From Micromussa lordhowensis (Eukaryota > Cnidaria > Anthozoa > Scleractinia > Lobophylliidae): 64,000 nt of DNA. The notes below the pieces were generated by a model, which saw only the letters and a program-made list of their open reading frames with translations, was not told the DNA's origin and ran no database searches. The position numbers and the translations under genes are program-made. The DNA lies in contig OZ026602.1 of assembly GCA_964020085.1 (NCBI GenBank), positions 29,647,677-29,711,676 on the forward strand, in the 5' to 3' direction. Positions 34,027 to 43,629 of the stretch are shown one piece after another. Within the stretch, counting starts at the first letter, position 1, and every line of letters begins with the position of its first letter.

Positions 34027-35274
34027 CCAATGTCTGCGTCCAAAATTTGGACGCAAAGCGGTGTAATCAGTTTAACGACATAATACGAAAGAGCTTAGAA
34101 GCAGGCACTAAAAAGAAATAAAAGTATCTTCCCCTTTATGTATAGAAAAACTTGTTTAGAATGTTTCTCCAAAATGCTTCAAACATTTCTGTTCATATGA
34201 AAGGCGATGGATGCTGATCATTCATTGTACTTACCGAAAGAACACGATTTGGCCATATTGGCGATGTTCGCCACGCAATTTTGCAGATGACGGGATTCGT
34301 GGTCACCTCGCAGCTGTTGCTCAGTACAAAAGTAGATCCGCAATGCATAGTTACAGTTGATATTTAACAACTATTCACCGAAGTGGAGGTGGCTACAGCT
34401 GTAGTTAAAATTACGTACCGGCCGGTTTCAAGTTATCAACCTTTTTCGCTTGATCTTTGTTTACCCATATCAGACCGCGCAATAATTTCTGGAGAAAAAA
34501 TCATGCGACTGTTTGAAAATGTCTCAAGATTATAATCCCATAGAGGGAGCTGGAATGGTACGCCCCCCACCCCCTCACCAGTGTGACCCTGGTTTGCTCC
34601 CTGGACCCGCCGCCATATGAAGGCTTTCCTCCCCCACAAAAACCAACACGTCCAAATTCTAATCAATTCGATCTCATATTCGTTACCCTATAACGAGCCC
34701 TAAGCTCTTTCGTGTTACATGGTTAAACTAATTACACTGACATTTCATCTCTCACATGGTCTGTAAAAGGGAAACAAAACAACACCGTCTAATTTAATTC
34801 GGTGTTCCGGGATTTATCGGCTGTTCCGGAGTTCCACGGTTTTTGTGGAGTGCTTTGGGGTGTTTCGTGGTGTTCCGGTGCTCCGGTGCTCCGGTGTTCC
34901 GGTGTTCCGATGTTCCGGTGTTCCGGTGTTCCTGGTTTTAGCACATGCCGTTGAAATGGGCAAAGGCCATTGTGGGAAAATCATGAGATCTTATTTAACA
35001 ATTTGGCCAAACCGTTTGAAACGTTGAAAAGTCGAAAAATGTTAAAAAAAAAATAGGATCGAGACGAACCAATCAAAAACTGGCCAAGTTTCCTGAGAGG
35101 TCCGCAACCCTACGCAACTTTGTTGGGTTTCAAACTTATGTTGTTAAATCATTGTTGCATTCTTGAGTTTCATTGGCCCGTTTACGAAGAAAGTAGCAAC
35201 CCTTTGTTTTCAATTAACGCTCTGATTGGTTAACTTTGTTCCGAGTGGCCCGGTTCAAGTGGTCGCACTGTAAC
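34027..35274. other. No gene; promoter-proximal flank of the 35318 gene
   Basis: It includes the minisatellite at 34869-34932. Between 35060 and 35230 several CCAAT/ATTGG pentamers (about 35070, 35170, 35224) precede the TATA box of the next gene. Confidence 0.4.
34869..34932. repeat. Minisatellite (GGTGTTCC)8
   Basis: Eight tandem 8-bp units with GGTGCTCC and GATGTTCC variants. More degenerate copies extend upstream to about 34800. Confidence 0.9.
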
Positions 35275-35282
35275 TATAAAAG
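35275..35282 (+). promoter_or_regulatory. TATA box of the 35318 gene
   Basis: TATAAAAG lies 43 bp upstream of the ATG. Transcription would start near 35305, giving a very short leader, as in histone genes. Confidence 0.6.
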
Positions 35283-35317
35283 TGCGCGCATAGTTTTAGA
35301 ACTGACACTATGACAAA

Positions 35318-35719
35318 ATGGCGTTTCAAAATAACAATGTCGTTATTTCCGAAGAAAGATTCCAGCATATATATGAACGTCATGTCCGCATGGACCTGCA
35401 TCCTGGAGCATCAAAGTTTAAAGAAAACTTTAATCTTCAAAGCTGTTTGGCGCTCCTAACAAAGAAAACGTGGTACAGCCGGGAAGACTACCAAATCGTT
35501 GAAGAAGGCTTCAAGGAAGGCCACGGTCATTACTTAATGTATGTTTTTAAAATGTCAAAAGTTATCGGCTTTGACCCGTGGGGCTTCCCCTCACGGGAAA
35601 TATGCATTTACTATTCGCTGAGGCCGAGTTCTGACCCAAGATACGAGATAATAACGGCATATTCTTATTCGGCACCGTTCCATTACCTTTTGAGAGTTCG
35701 TAGGGGCCGATATGCATAA
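35318..35719 (+). CDS. Small intronless protein (133 aa) with histone-like gene signals
   Basis: It starts MAFQNNNVVISEERFQHIYE and ends HYLLRVRRGRYA. Aromatic-rich blocks GFKEGHGHYLMYVFKMSKV and GFDPWGFPSREICIYYS suggest a compact beta-rich fold. No signal peptide, membrane segment or known motif is seen. I recognise no family with certainty, though I recall similar cnidarian proteins. The ORF is intronless, preceded by a TATA box at -43 and followed 22 nt after the stop by a histone-type 3' hairpin. S-phase-linked, non-polyadenylated expression is therefore a reasonable inference. Neighbouring sequence is MITE-rich and gives no functional clue. Confidence 0.7.
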   Translation: MAFQNNNVVISEERFQHIYERHVRMDLHPGASKFKENFNLQSCLALLTKKTWYSREDYQIVEEGFKEGHGHYLMYVFKMSKVIGFDPWGFPSREICIYYSLRPSSDPRYEIITAYSYSAPFHYLLRVRRGRYA

Positions 35720-35740
35720 TAGCTTATTCTGCAAAAAAAC

Positions 35741-35756
35741 GGCTCCTTTAGGAGCC
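35741..35756 (+). terminator. Histone-type 3' stem-loop GGCTCCTTTAGGAGCC
   Basis: A 6-bp stem and TTTA loop, with AAAAAC before and ACCA after, fit the metazoan replication-dependent histone mRNA element (GGYYYUHHUHARRRCC) except for a C-G instead of U-A closing pair. A purine-rich AAAGATATAAAAG follows, where the U7-pairing element would lie. It is in sense to the 35318 gene. Confidence 0.7.
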
Positions 35757-35806
35757 ACCAAAGATATAAAAGTCAATCATTCAACAGGATTTACCTCTAA
35801 CCAACG

Positions 35807-36090
35807 TTTACCACCGTTTTCGTTGATACGCGACTTTGGAGAACAAAACACTCGCGGAAACGTTTCCAAAATTTCCGTCAGTCTTACGTGTTATTGACAG
35901 ATCGGATCAAAATCCACCAATCACAGCCACTAGCGTGACCTTCTAACCTTCTCTACGTCATGCTAGCGGGCTGGGATTGGTGGATTTCGATCTGCCATGT
36001 CGATAACACGTAAGACTGACGGAAATTTTGGAAACGTTTTGGCGAGTGTTTTGTTTTCCAAAGTTGCGTATCAACGAAAACGGTGGTAAA
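35807..36090. mobile_element. 284-bp palindromic MITE (TTTACCACCGTTTTCGTTG ends)
   Basis: Both halves are near-perfect inverted repeats, from TTTACCACCGTTTTCGTTGA through AACGTTTCCAAAATTTCCGT to a short centre near 35945. A further partial copy in the left-half orientation follows at 36091-36190. Other copies are at 39825-40991. Confidence 0.85.
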
Positions 36091-36190
36091 GAACAAAACA
36101 CCCGCGGAAACGTTTCCAAAATTTCCGTCATTCTTACGTGTAATTTACATATCGGATCGAATCCACCAATCACAGCCACTAGCGTGACCC
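36091..36190 (+). repeat. Partial copy of the adjacent palindromic MITE
   Basis: It repeats GAACAAAACACCCGCGGAAA through CACTAGCGTGACC of the MITE's left half, immediately after its right end. Confidence 0.8.
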
Positions 36191-36276
36191 TCCACGTCTC
36201 ATCTTAGTCCCATAACCCACTTCGCAGTTACCGCCATGTTTTCTGCTCGCGTCGAATATTGGGACCGTTTGGGGGC

Positions 36277-36490
36277 AATCTCGTTCCCAGAGCCCACGTG
36301 TCCTTTGGTCAGCGCCAAGACATGGAGCTCTGGAATCTGGAATAATCCATTTCTAGCCTGCGAAGAGGCTCCTGGAGGAGCAAGCGCTGAGCAAACATTC
36401 GGCGCGAAGCGCCGGGCAATAGGAGCCTGCACGCATTCTCCAAAATCGCCAATGTCTGCGTCCAAAATTTGGACGCAAAGCGGTGATTGG
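36277..36490. repeat. Composite of two dispersed repeats (CCAGAGCCCACGTG and AGGCTCCTGGAGGAGC types)
   Basis: 36277-36345 matches an arm of the inverted repeat at 33487-34026. 36356-36440 (GAGGCTCCTGGAGGAGCAAG ...) occurs inverted at 39712-39818 and partly at 33430-33470. Confidence 0.75.
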
Positions 36491-36551
36491 TGGATTTTAA
36501 TTATTCATGACGTAGTCTTAGTTTTCACTTCCGGTATAGACAAAAATCAAA

Positions 36552-36906
36552 ATGGCGAAAGGAGGGAAGAAGTTCTTCGATCAACAAGCTTCCGCATATT
36601 TAATATTTATCAAGTTACTTGAAGTTTAGGTTGCAATTGAAGCCCGAACAGCGTAATACAGTGGAGTATTTACTAAACCACGATGATGTGCTCGCCGTTC
36701 TTCCTACAGGATATGGCGAAAGCCTTATTTTTCAACTCTTTGCTGTTGCTGCTTCGATTGAAAGGAAAGAGCCACAGACTGTGTTGGTTGTTTGCCCTTT
36801 GAAAAGCATCATAGAAGACTAAATTGCTGAGGTCAAAAGTATGGGTATTCCCGCAGGTTCCTCAGTGAATATATCAGAAGACGAGTTGTGTGCTGCCAAA
36901 TTTCAG
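36552..36906 (+). pseudogene. RecQ-like helicase 5' exon, decayed
   Basis: MAKGGKKFFDQQASAYLIF starts at 36552 and, after a frameshift near 36626, continues RLQLKPEQRNTVEYLLNHDD, then LPTGYGESLIFQ and VVCPLKSIIED. The order (Q-like motif, Walker A, motif Ia) is that of RecQ helicases. The Walker A lysine is replaced by glutamate (TGYGES), which should abolish ATP binding, and TAA at 36820-36822 interrupts coding before IAEVKSMGIPAGSS. A consensus-like donor TTTCAG|GTAATC at 36907 suggests derivation from an intron-containing gene. Nothing downstream was recognised; a 2.5-kb element begins at 37006. Confidence 0.75.
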
Positions 36907-37059
36907 GTAATCGCGTCTTCGGTTCGGCTGAGACAGTTCTGGAACGTGGAAAGACGATTCCTTGACATTTTGAAGTTTTAAAGACAACCTGCAACATCTA
37001 CAGTACAGTACCGCTCAGATATACGTTAACCAAAACATGCGCATAATACGCGTATAAAT

Positions 37060-37205
37060 ATATGGGTAAGTGCGTATAGGTATACGCGTATATGCGTATG
37101 ATCATACGCGTATGTGCGTATGAGTATACGCGTATGTGCGTATACCTATACGCGTATGTGCGTATAAAAATGCGTATATACCCATATACGCATATACGCG
37201 TATGT
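37060..37205. repeat. Left subterminal array, about 18-bp unit TACGCGTATGTGCGTATA
   Basis: Six or so alternating purine-pyrimidine units rich in CGTATA and TACGCG. The unit is largely self-complementary. Confidence 0.9.
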
Positions 37206-38209
37206 TCATTAGTATTTATGAGCTAGCTTATTGTCTTTCTACTGTCAGCGGGGTATTGTTCTAAAGAAAAGCTTGACAGCACTAAAAAACTAAACGACTA
37301 CAGTACAGCAGCATGAAGACTTCTCCCGATACGCTGTTGCAAGTGTATATGAGTTAGATAGAAAGTATTTGCTTATCGATATAAACGGGTTATCCTTTTC
37401 GAACGGAACTTTCATGAGAGACGTTTTCATCACTTGTCACACTACATCGCCGCAACGGCTTTGGAATGTGTTCAAAATAAATTTAAATACCGCTGCATCA
37501 TATTTCAGCAGAATCGCAAAGAAACCCGCATGTGAAACTTCTCCCAAGTTTAGCAGCGAATATTTTGGACATTTGCGAATGTAAATGCGAATAGTTTATT
37601 TCTTGTTTACATGCAAGATTCACGACACTCGTCATTTGCGTGCGATTTAGTGGGTTTTGCTTTGAGTAATACACCACGTTGTACAGAGTGAAGGGTGGAA
37701 CTGGAAGGCTCATTTTCGACCGCCCAGCGCCAAGCAGATTTTCACGCAGAAATTTGAATCGCCCGGCTTCCAAATCGAACACCAGATAAACTGAAAGGTT
37801 GATGCTTCTTCTCGTGGCATTCAATCGAAGATCCATTTAAAATCCAAGTGCTAACCACCAAATAATTTTCCAGAAATACAGCTTTCGAAGCGACCAGCAT
37901 CCACAGATTCGTGTGCTAAGAGCAACAGTCACGCTGTTTTCTCCACGCTGATTGGATGCATTCCTTACCATCATCCAATCAACGTGAAGTAACAGCGTGA
38001 CTGCGGATGAGCTTTCAGAATGTCACAAACGCAAGTTGTTCGAAAATGCTAAGTTTATAGCAAGGAACATTCAAACATCTAACAAGCAGTTTCGTCAGTT
38101 TAATGGACGGGCGTTTCAGTGAACATCAAAACAGCGTGGTACAAAATATCTTGTTGTCATAAATTAATCGTGATGTGATGCGGTCTACAATGACCGGATA
38201 CCTTCGAGA

Positions 38210-38480
38210 CTATTTCGCAGACCGTTCGAGCAATTATTAATATTATTTTTTAGTCATTCGTTCGAAGAGCAAACCAAACCATTCGAATGATTTATTCATC
38301 GGTTCGAACGGTTTATTCGAACGGTTTATCATGCCGTTTGAACGGTTTACCAATCCGTTCGATAATCCATTCGAATGGCCAACCAAGCCGTTCAAATAAT
38401 TATTCATGGCGTTCGAACGGTCAACCAAACCGTTCATCATAACCGTTCGTCATCCGTGCGTTTTTGCCGTTCGAACGGTT
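38210..38480. repeat. Degenerate array of the palindrome CCGTTCGAACGG
   Basis: About a dozen variants of CCGTTCGAACGGTTTAT, spaced 12-25 bp. The minus strand is open over 65 codons with a repeated NGLVxRSNxM pattern, a by-product of the array rather than a likely gene. Confidence 0.8.
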
Positions 38481-38512
38481 TTCCATTAATGCCCGTTTTG
38501 CCTTTCACGGTC

Positions 38513-38840
38513 ACATTTTACTGTTTGAATGAACGATTTGTGTCAAATATAACCGGAGATATAATCTTCGGAAGGCTTTAGACAACAAACATCTCGCAAG
38601 CGACTTGCCGACGCGTGCAAAACAGAACTTTTCCATGAAGTGAAAAATAACTAAATGTGAGCAGCGCGCCATAGAAACTTTTATGAACAATTATCTGGTT
38701 AAAGAAATAACATTTTCCTGTTTGAATGAACGATTTGTGTCAAATATAACCGGACATATAATTTTTTCGACAAGGTCTTCGGAAGGCTTTAGACCGATAA
38801 ACATCTCGCAACTTCCCGATGCGTGCTGAAAAACAGACCG
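38513..38840 (+). repeat. Imperfect direct repeat, two copies
   Basis: The block TGTTTGAATGAACGATTTGT ... CTTCGGAAGGCTTTAGAC ... AACATCTCGCAA at about 38513-38625 recurs at 38705-38840 with a small insertion. Confidence 0.85.
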
Positions 38841-39344
38841 CCGACTGCGCTGAATTAGTGAAAACATCTTTCATGAACAAAATTGTATGGTTTTTTATCT
38901 GTTCTCAAACATTCATTGAGGGAAGTTTGTTTATATGTCTTGTACAGCTGTACTCAATTACCTACATCTACGGAGCGACTTTCCTAAAATTATTGCAGTT
39001 TTTCTCGGCACTTAAAATTTGATCGAACTTTCCCGAAGCGCTTTACGTGAACATATGCTTAGTAAATCGCCAGATAATTCACACTTTTAAATGCCAAGTT
39101 TAAGAAACATTTTTCTTTTCGTTCCGATTCATCAACAGCGAAAGATAAAGCAGATAAACTGCTGCTTCTCATTATTCAGTAAATACATGAAGCGATGCGA
39201 CGTGCGTGTTTTTAACATGATCTCCATTTGCTTTATGCAAATATTTTAATTTTCCGTTGTTGGATCATTGCTTCTTAGACTTTCTTTTTCACAACAATGA
39301 AACACAAAGAAAAGTTTTCGTCCTGAATAACAAAGACACATCAA

Positions 39345-39490
39345 ACGCGCATGTATATGCGTATATGCGCGTATAACTATACGCGTATGTGCGTATAGGT
39401 ATACCCGTATGTGCGTATACTTATACGCGTATGTGCGTATAGTCATACGCGCATGTGCGTATAGTTATACGCGTATGTGCGTATAATACG
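39345..39490. repeat. Right subterminal array of the TA-flanked element
   Basis: Seven or so copies of TACGCGTATGTGCGTATA variants, matching the left array. Confidence 0.9.
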
Positions 39491-39711
39491 CGTCTGCGCA
39501 GGTAACGTATATCTGAGCGGTACTGTAATCGTTCGGACTTTCGTGTGTCGGCTTTTTAGTCACACATAGCTTTTTTGGAGTTTCTCCGCGAAACGTGGCG
39601 CCCGTACCAAACTTTCAAGTGTAACATATTTGGTTCGTTGGTTTTGGGTTTTTACTTCCGGCGTGTGATGATTGGTTGAAATTTGACAGTTAACAAGATA
39701 ATCTCCGCGTG

Positions 39712-39818
39712 GGAGGCAGCGGCGAGTTGGGAGAATGCGTGCAGGCTCCTATTGCCCGGCACTTGGCGCCGAATGTGTGCTCAGCGCTTGCTCCTCCAGG
39801 AGCCTGTTCGCAGGCTAC
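39712..39818. repeat. Inverted copy of the AGGCTCCTGGAGGAGC repeat
   Basis: GAATGCGTGCAGGCTCCTAT through GCTCCTCCAGGAGCCTG is the reverse complement of 36356-36440. Confidence 0.8.
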
Positions 39819-39986
39819 GGCGGAAACGTTTCCAAAATTTCCTCAGTCATACGTGATATTGACAGATCGGATCGAAATCCACCAATCAGAGCCACTAACG
39901 TGACCTTCTGACCTTCTTACGTCATGCTAGCGGGCTGTGATTGGTGGATTTCGATCCGATATGTCGATAAGTTCTGATAACACGTA

Positions 39987-40908
39987 CAGGCCCGAACGCA
40001 CTGGGCAAATTTTTGTTTATTTTCCGAAAAAATCTGTCACAAGTTGCCTTAGGCTGTGTTCACACTTGGTGCCCGAGCACTCGTGCCCAGGCACCGGCAC
40101 AAAATGGTGCTGTGTTCAGACTGTGGGTACCCATTATGCTGATGCCCAGTTCAGTGCCAGAGTACAAGGTCGAGACCTTGTACTCGGGCACGGCCACCAT
40201 GCCCGAATTCTGGCGTGAGTACTTGAAAAAAAGGTGTGTTCACATTAGTGCCCATCAAGAATCGTTCTCGGGCACCGTTCTCGGGCACCAAGTGTGAACG
40301 CAGCCTTAGACAAGTGCGCCCAGTGAATTTTAGATCTACCAAATTTTGTCAAAGCTTGCCAAACTTCACTTTGAGACGCCGTCGTCCTGCCTCGGAACGT
40401 ACAGGACAAATTTTTTCAGGCGTGAAATCTGACATTTATTAATTTACACGCCAAATTTTCCAAATAAGGAAAATATCGTCAAGAAAATTTGATCTCTATT
40501 TTGTGTCGGAGTGTTGAGGTCCGAAGCCCGCTAAAATTATATCTAGAACCAGCCCGAGAACGTTGCAGTCGAACAAGGTGAAGCCTCCACTGGCATAAGT
40601 AGAAGTAGCAACTGCTTCTGCTAGAGTTGAAGGAATTCAAGGAAGAAAAAAAAAAACTAGCAATAATGTTCCGAGGCAAGATATTCGATCGAAGCTGTTA
40701 AAGATGACTCCTGAGATCCTAACCTTTCCTGCGAACAGCGAGCAAGCGATGGTGTTTATTTCCGTGTGATTGAAACTTGTGGTTAATAAATAGTTCGCTG
40801 TGTATCAGCGAGCCCACGCTTAACAAATTGAAAATTTGGCAGAGACCAATTTTGTCGAGAATTTTGGAAGGGCGAAACAAATTTTGTCAGTCCAGTGCGT
40901 CCGGACCC
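39987..40908. mobile_element. TA-target element inside the MITE
   Basis: CAGGCCCGAACGCACTGG at the left is inverted at 40892-40908 (CCAGTGCGTCCGGACCC). It is flanked by TA at 39985-39986 and 40909-40910. The empty site is proved by sibling MITE sequence at about 36000-36015. No ORF is convincing. Confidence 0.82.
40052..40305. mobile_element. 254-bp PIF/Harbinger-like MITE (GGCTGTGTTCACACTTGG ends, TTA target)
   Basis: Ends GGCTGTGTTCACACTTGGTG and its inverse (right copy GGCTGCGTTCACACTTGG) lie between TTA at 40049-40051 and 40306-40308. Three-base TTA/TAA targets are typical of PIF/Harbinger. It is nested in the element at 39987-40908. Confidence 0.85.
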
Positions 40909-41404
40909 TAAGACTGGTGAACGGAAATTTTGGAAACGTTTCCGCGGGTGGTTTGTTTTCCAAAGTCGCGTATCAACGAAAACGGTAGTAAGTCTCAAAT
41001 ACTGAGCTCTACTGATGTATTTGAAACACAAAGTAACGTTCAGCTAAAATGTTCAAGTTCTTCTGACAGTTTAGCAAGTGAACACTTTTACTGTTATTAG
41101 AGTGGATTTCCAAATTACAGAGTGAGAAAATCCCAATATGTTGTATGGGGAAATTTTGAAATTAACAGTGCAAGTTAATACATGTAAAAGTAATTGCTTA
41201 CACAGGGATGAACAAAGTCATCATTATACTCAAGAAAAGTGTGATATTGCTAAGAATTTGCAGTTCAGTCCTCCATTAGTTCAATTATGTGATTTGACTG
41301 GGTATTTATTTTCAATTTTACATTTTCAAGGCCAAGTAAAGCTTCAGCTATCTGATCTGTGGTGCTGCTGTTAGACAGCTGCATTCTTGACAGGAAGGCT
41401 TCCA

Positions 41405-42361
41405 TTACATTGGTAAATGCTGTAAGCCAGAGATCTTTCCCATCAATGTTTGCAGAAAGGTGCGCAGACCTTTTTCAGCAGCTTTCACCTTTTGAGTTGT
41501 TCCGCATGAAAGGCACTTGAAAACACTGACACCCACTGCGTGTGGCATTTTTTTCTTACAAGACGGTATTTGGCATATCATAAAGACACTGACTTTATCA
41601 ACAAATTTGAATTCTTCAATGACTATTTCCCTTTCAGTACTTGACAGGAGTGCTGTTCCTTTGACTTCATTCAGCTGCAGATCTGTTTCTTTGAAGGTTG
41701 TTGTTGGTGTTGTTCCAAGTAATGTAATCCCTGAGTAATTCTTGATGCTAAGATTTTGGAAGCGATAACTTTTTCCACTCTGTAGTTTGGTAAGCAGGTG
41801 ATCCCAGATGTGAATTGTAGAGGAGCCGTTGATATCTTCAATGACACAGTCTTCCTTTACAAATCCTTTTTCCTTATTGCGTTTCAATACTTCTTTTGGT
41901 GGATCATCACCAAGTGTGAGGTAGCCTTCCACATTGACTTTCTGATTTCTTGACAGACTGTTGACTTCAGTCAATGTTATATCTATTGCAGTAGGGATTG
42001 TGTTGTTTGGGTCTGACAGTGTGGGTGGAGTTAAGCATTCGAAGTTGACATCACTGCTGCTAGCTTGTATAATGGAGCTTGTGTGGTTTACAAATATTGT
42101 ATCGTCATTCTCATTTATGTTGATAATTTTTGCTGGACTGTTCGTAGTTTGGAAATGCAATGCCTGGGTGTGCGAGTTCTTCTCAAATCCAACCACTTTT
42201 GTGAATTTAGTTGGCGAAGTTTGAAGATTGAAATTGTAGTACCATTTTCCAGACCTTGCTTTTTTGATAGGTGATAGGGAATGTACAAAGCCAACATCTG
42301 TGTCTGCAGCAGAAATGTAAAGTTGTGAGTAATATGTTGTACAAATTTTATGGTGAGCATA
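41405..42361 (-). CDS. OB-fold / zinc-ribbon protein (RPA70-like), C-terminal part
   Basis: The frame is open from about 42361 to the stop at 41405-41407. The upstream part reads DTDVGFVHSLSPIKKARSGK, then YNFNLQTSPTKFTKVVGFEK, like an OB-fold that binds single-stranded DNA. A middle segment, KVNVEGYLTLGDDPPKEV ... CVIEDINGSSTIHIWDHLL ... SYRFQNLSIKNYSG, looks like a second OB-fold. The end has CQIPSCKKKMP ... FKCLSCGTTQKV, two Cys pairs like the RPA70 zinc ribbon. Such proteins bind ssDNA in replication and repair, and RPA-like genes also travel with some Helitrons. The N-terminal part lies in another frame (about 42412-42540, RARKFAKRRLFQTFVLETKE), so an intron or frameshift is needed. No ATG was chosen. 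Confidence 0.65.
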   Translation of the reverse strand, partial: YAHHKICTTYYSQLYISAADTDVGFVHSLSPIKKARSGKWYYNFNLQTSPTKFTKVVGFEKNSHTQALHFQTTNSPAKIININENDDTIFVNHTSSIIQASSSDVNFECLTPPTLSDPNNTIPTAIDITLTEVNSLSRNQKVNVEGYLTLGDDPPKEVLKRNKEKGFVKEDCVIEDINGSSTIHIWDHLLTKLQSGKSYRFQNLSIKNYSGITLLGTTPTTTFKETDLQLNEVKGTALLSSTEREIVIEEFKFVDKVSVFMICQIPSCKKKMPHAVGVSVFKCLSCGTTQKVKAAEKGLRTFLQTLMGKISGLQHLPM

Positions 42362-42751
42362 TCAGACATTCTGTTTAATCTTTCTGGACAATGGACTGGA
42401 TTATTATCCACCGTTAATGGGAATTTCCATTGTTTGCAGCTTTGAGGCTCTTTTGTTTCTAGAACAAAAGTTTGAAAGAGCCGACGCTTAGCAAATTTCC
42501 GAGCGCGAGATTCAAAATCTTCGTTGACGGTCCAATGTTAACAATATCACCCTTCTCAGGGTGGGGTAAGGGAATGTCGCTCAGAACAACGACAATTTTA
42601 CCGGAGGTGCGAAAGGGAAAATTTGTATCTGACGCGCGGGCTGTCGAAGTTTCAAGGTGCATGTATTTCCGTAGGGTTTGTATTCTAAACTACAAATGGA
42701 AAAGCGCAAAACAACTACAAGCAAAACCCAATCATCGGATAAGAAACTGAA

Positions 42752-42909
42752 AAGTGAAGAGACTTTTTTCTGGTTTGTTTAATGCGCGGCAATAGGCCAG
42801 GTGTTATTAAAACCAAAGCTGCTGGGAGGAAAGTGAAGAGACTTTTTTCTGGTTTGTTTAATGCGCGGCAATAGGACAGGTGTTATTAAAACCAAAGCCG
42901 CTGGGAGGA
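42752..42909 (+). repeat. 79-bp tandem duplication
   Basis: 42752-42830 (AAGTGAAGAGACTTTTTTCTG ... GCTGGGAGGA without its first base) is repeated at 42831-42909 with about two substitutions. It follows a small plus ORF (42697, MEKRKTTTSKTQSSDKK...) that ends within the first copy. Confidence 0.92.
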
Positions 42910-43629
42910 AAGTAGCCTACCTGCAGCGAAGAACTACCGTATATAGTTACTGCCACTATCAATTATGTTCGAAATATCAGTTAACTGTTAGGAGGATTAA
43001 ATTGCCATTAAAAGTATAAGAAAACAAAAGCGTCTGTCGTGTTGTTTAAAAACACAATTGTTGCGCTATTACCGCTGTTACTCCCCCAATTCGATTTTAG
43101 CTGAAATGATCTCTTTCCAAAAATAAATTACAGATTACATATCATCAATCTCAAAAATTGTAACAGGATTCTTCGGGAATTTAGTTACGAACCACTTTCA
43201 GTGTAGTAGTTCCACTAGAGTATTCATATCTTGAACGCTTTGCCGTTGTGCATTGTTTTCTCGTCTTTGCCTCTTAATCGTCAACAAACCGTTAATTGAC
43301 AAAAACTTTACTTTCCACTGATGTAGCAGCGCGTGCCGCCAACCTTTTTCAGGTGAAGTTCTAATGAAGGTCTTTCTTCAGCTTGTTCTGCAAATTGCCT
43401 ATAGAGAAAAGTTACCGAACTATAACATTTTTTAAGCGCAGCTGAGCGTCTTTGAAATTCGCGCTTAGTTGACTCGATTGTTTTCTTGTTGTCATGAATG
43501 GTCATTGAGTACTAGTTATGCTAATGGAGACGCGTGTACTTGACAACAGTCATTCAGCTATTGTCACTTGACAAGAACCATTTGCTCGCGTAATCAGAAG
43601 AGATCGTCAAGAAAGTAGTTTTCTAGAAA
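42910..43629. other. Probable promoter region of locus B; no firm gene
   Basis: A 65-residue minus ORF (43308-43505, MTIHDNKKTIESTKREFQ...) is helix-rich and divergent from locus B. It might be a first exon, but nothing supports it. Confidence 0.35.

Larger units (their letters stand above)
37006..39525. mobile_element. 2.5-kb TA-flanked element (CAGTACCGCTCAGATATACG ends) carrying satellite-like arrays
   Basis: CAGTACCGCTCAGATATACG at the left is perfectly inverted at 39506-39525. TA flanks it on both sides (37004-37005 and 39526-39527). CAGT-type ends and TA targets are Tc1/mariner-like. Subterminal arrays of an about 18-bp TACGCGTATGTGCGTATA unit lie inside each end. No transposase is seen; ORFs at 37498-37836 and 38819-39022 have no recognised domain. 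Confidence 0.85.
39825..40991. mobile_element. Copy of the 284-bp palindromic MITE, interrupted
   Basis: The left part, 39825-39986, matches 35850-36005; the right part, 40909-40991, matches 36007-36090 (AAATTTTGGAAACG, CGCGTATCAACGAAAACGG). The interruption falls in AACACGTA|TAAGACTG, which is continuous as AACACGTAAGACTG in the intact copy. Confidence 0.8.

Noticed and set aside
33592..34121. ORFs spanning the 33701-33900 gap
   Set aside because: They exist only because N codons are open; flanks are inverted-repeat DNA.
38243..38440. ORF with repeated NGLVxRSN pattern
   Set aside because: By-product of the CCGTTCGAACGG palindrome array; no start context or conserved domain.
37060..39490. 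CRISPR-like regularly spaced repeats
   Set aside because: Units are tandem without unique spacers and sit symmetrically inside transposon ends in a eukaryotic genome.
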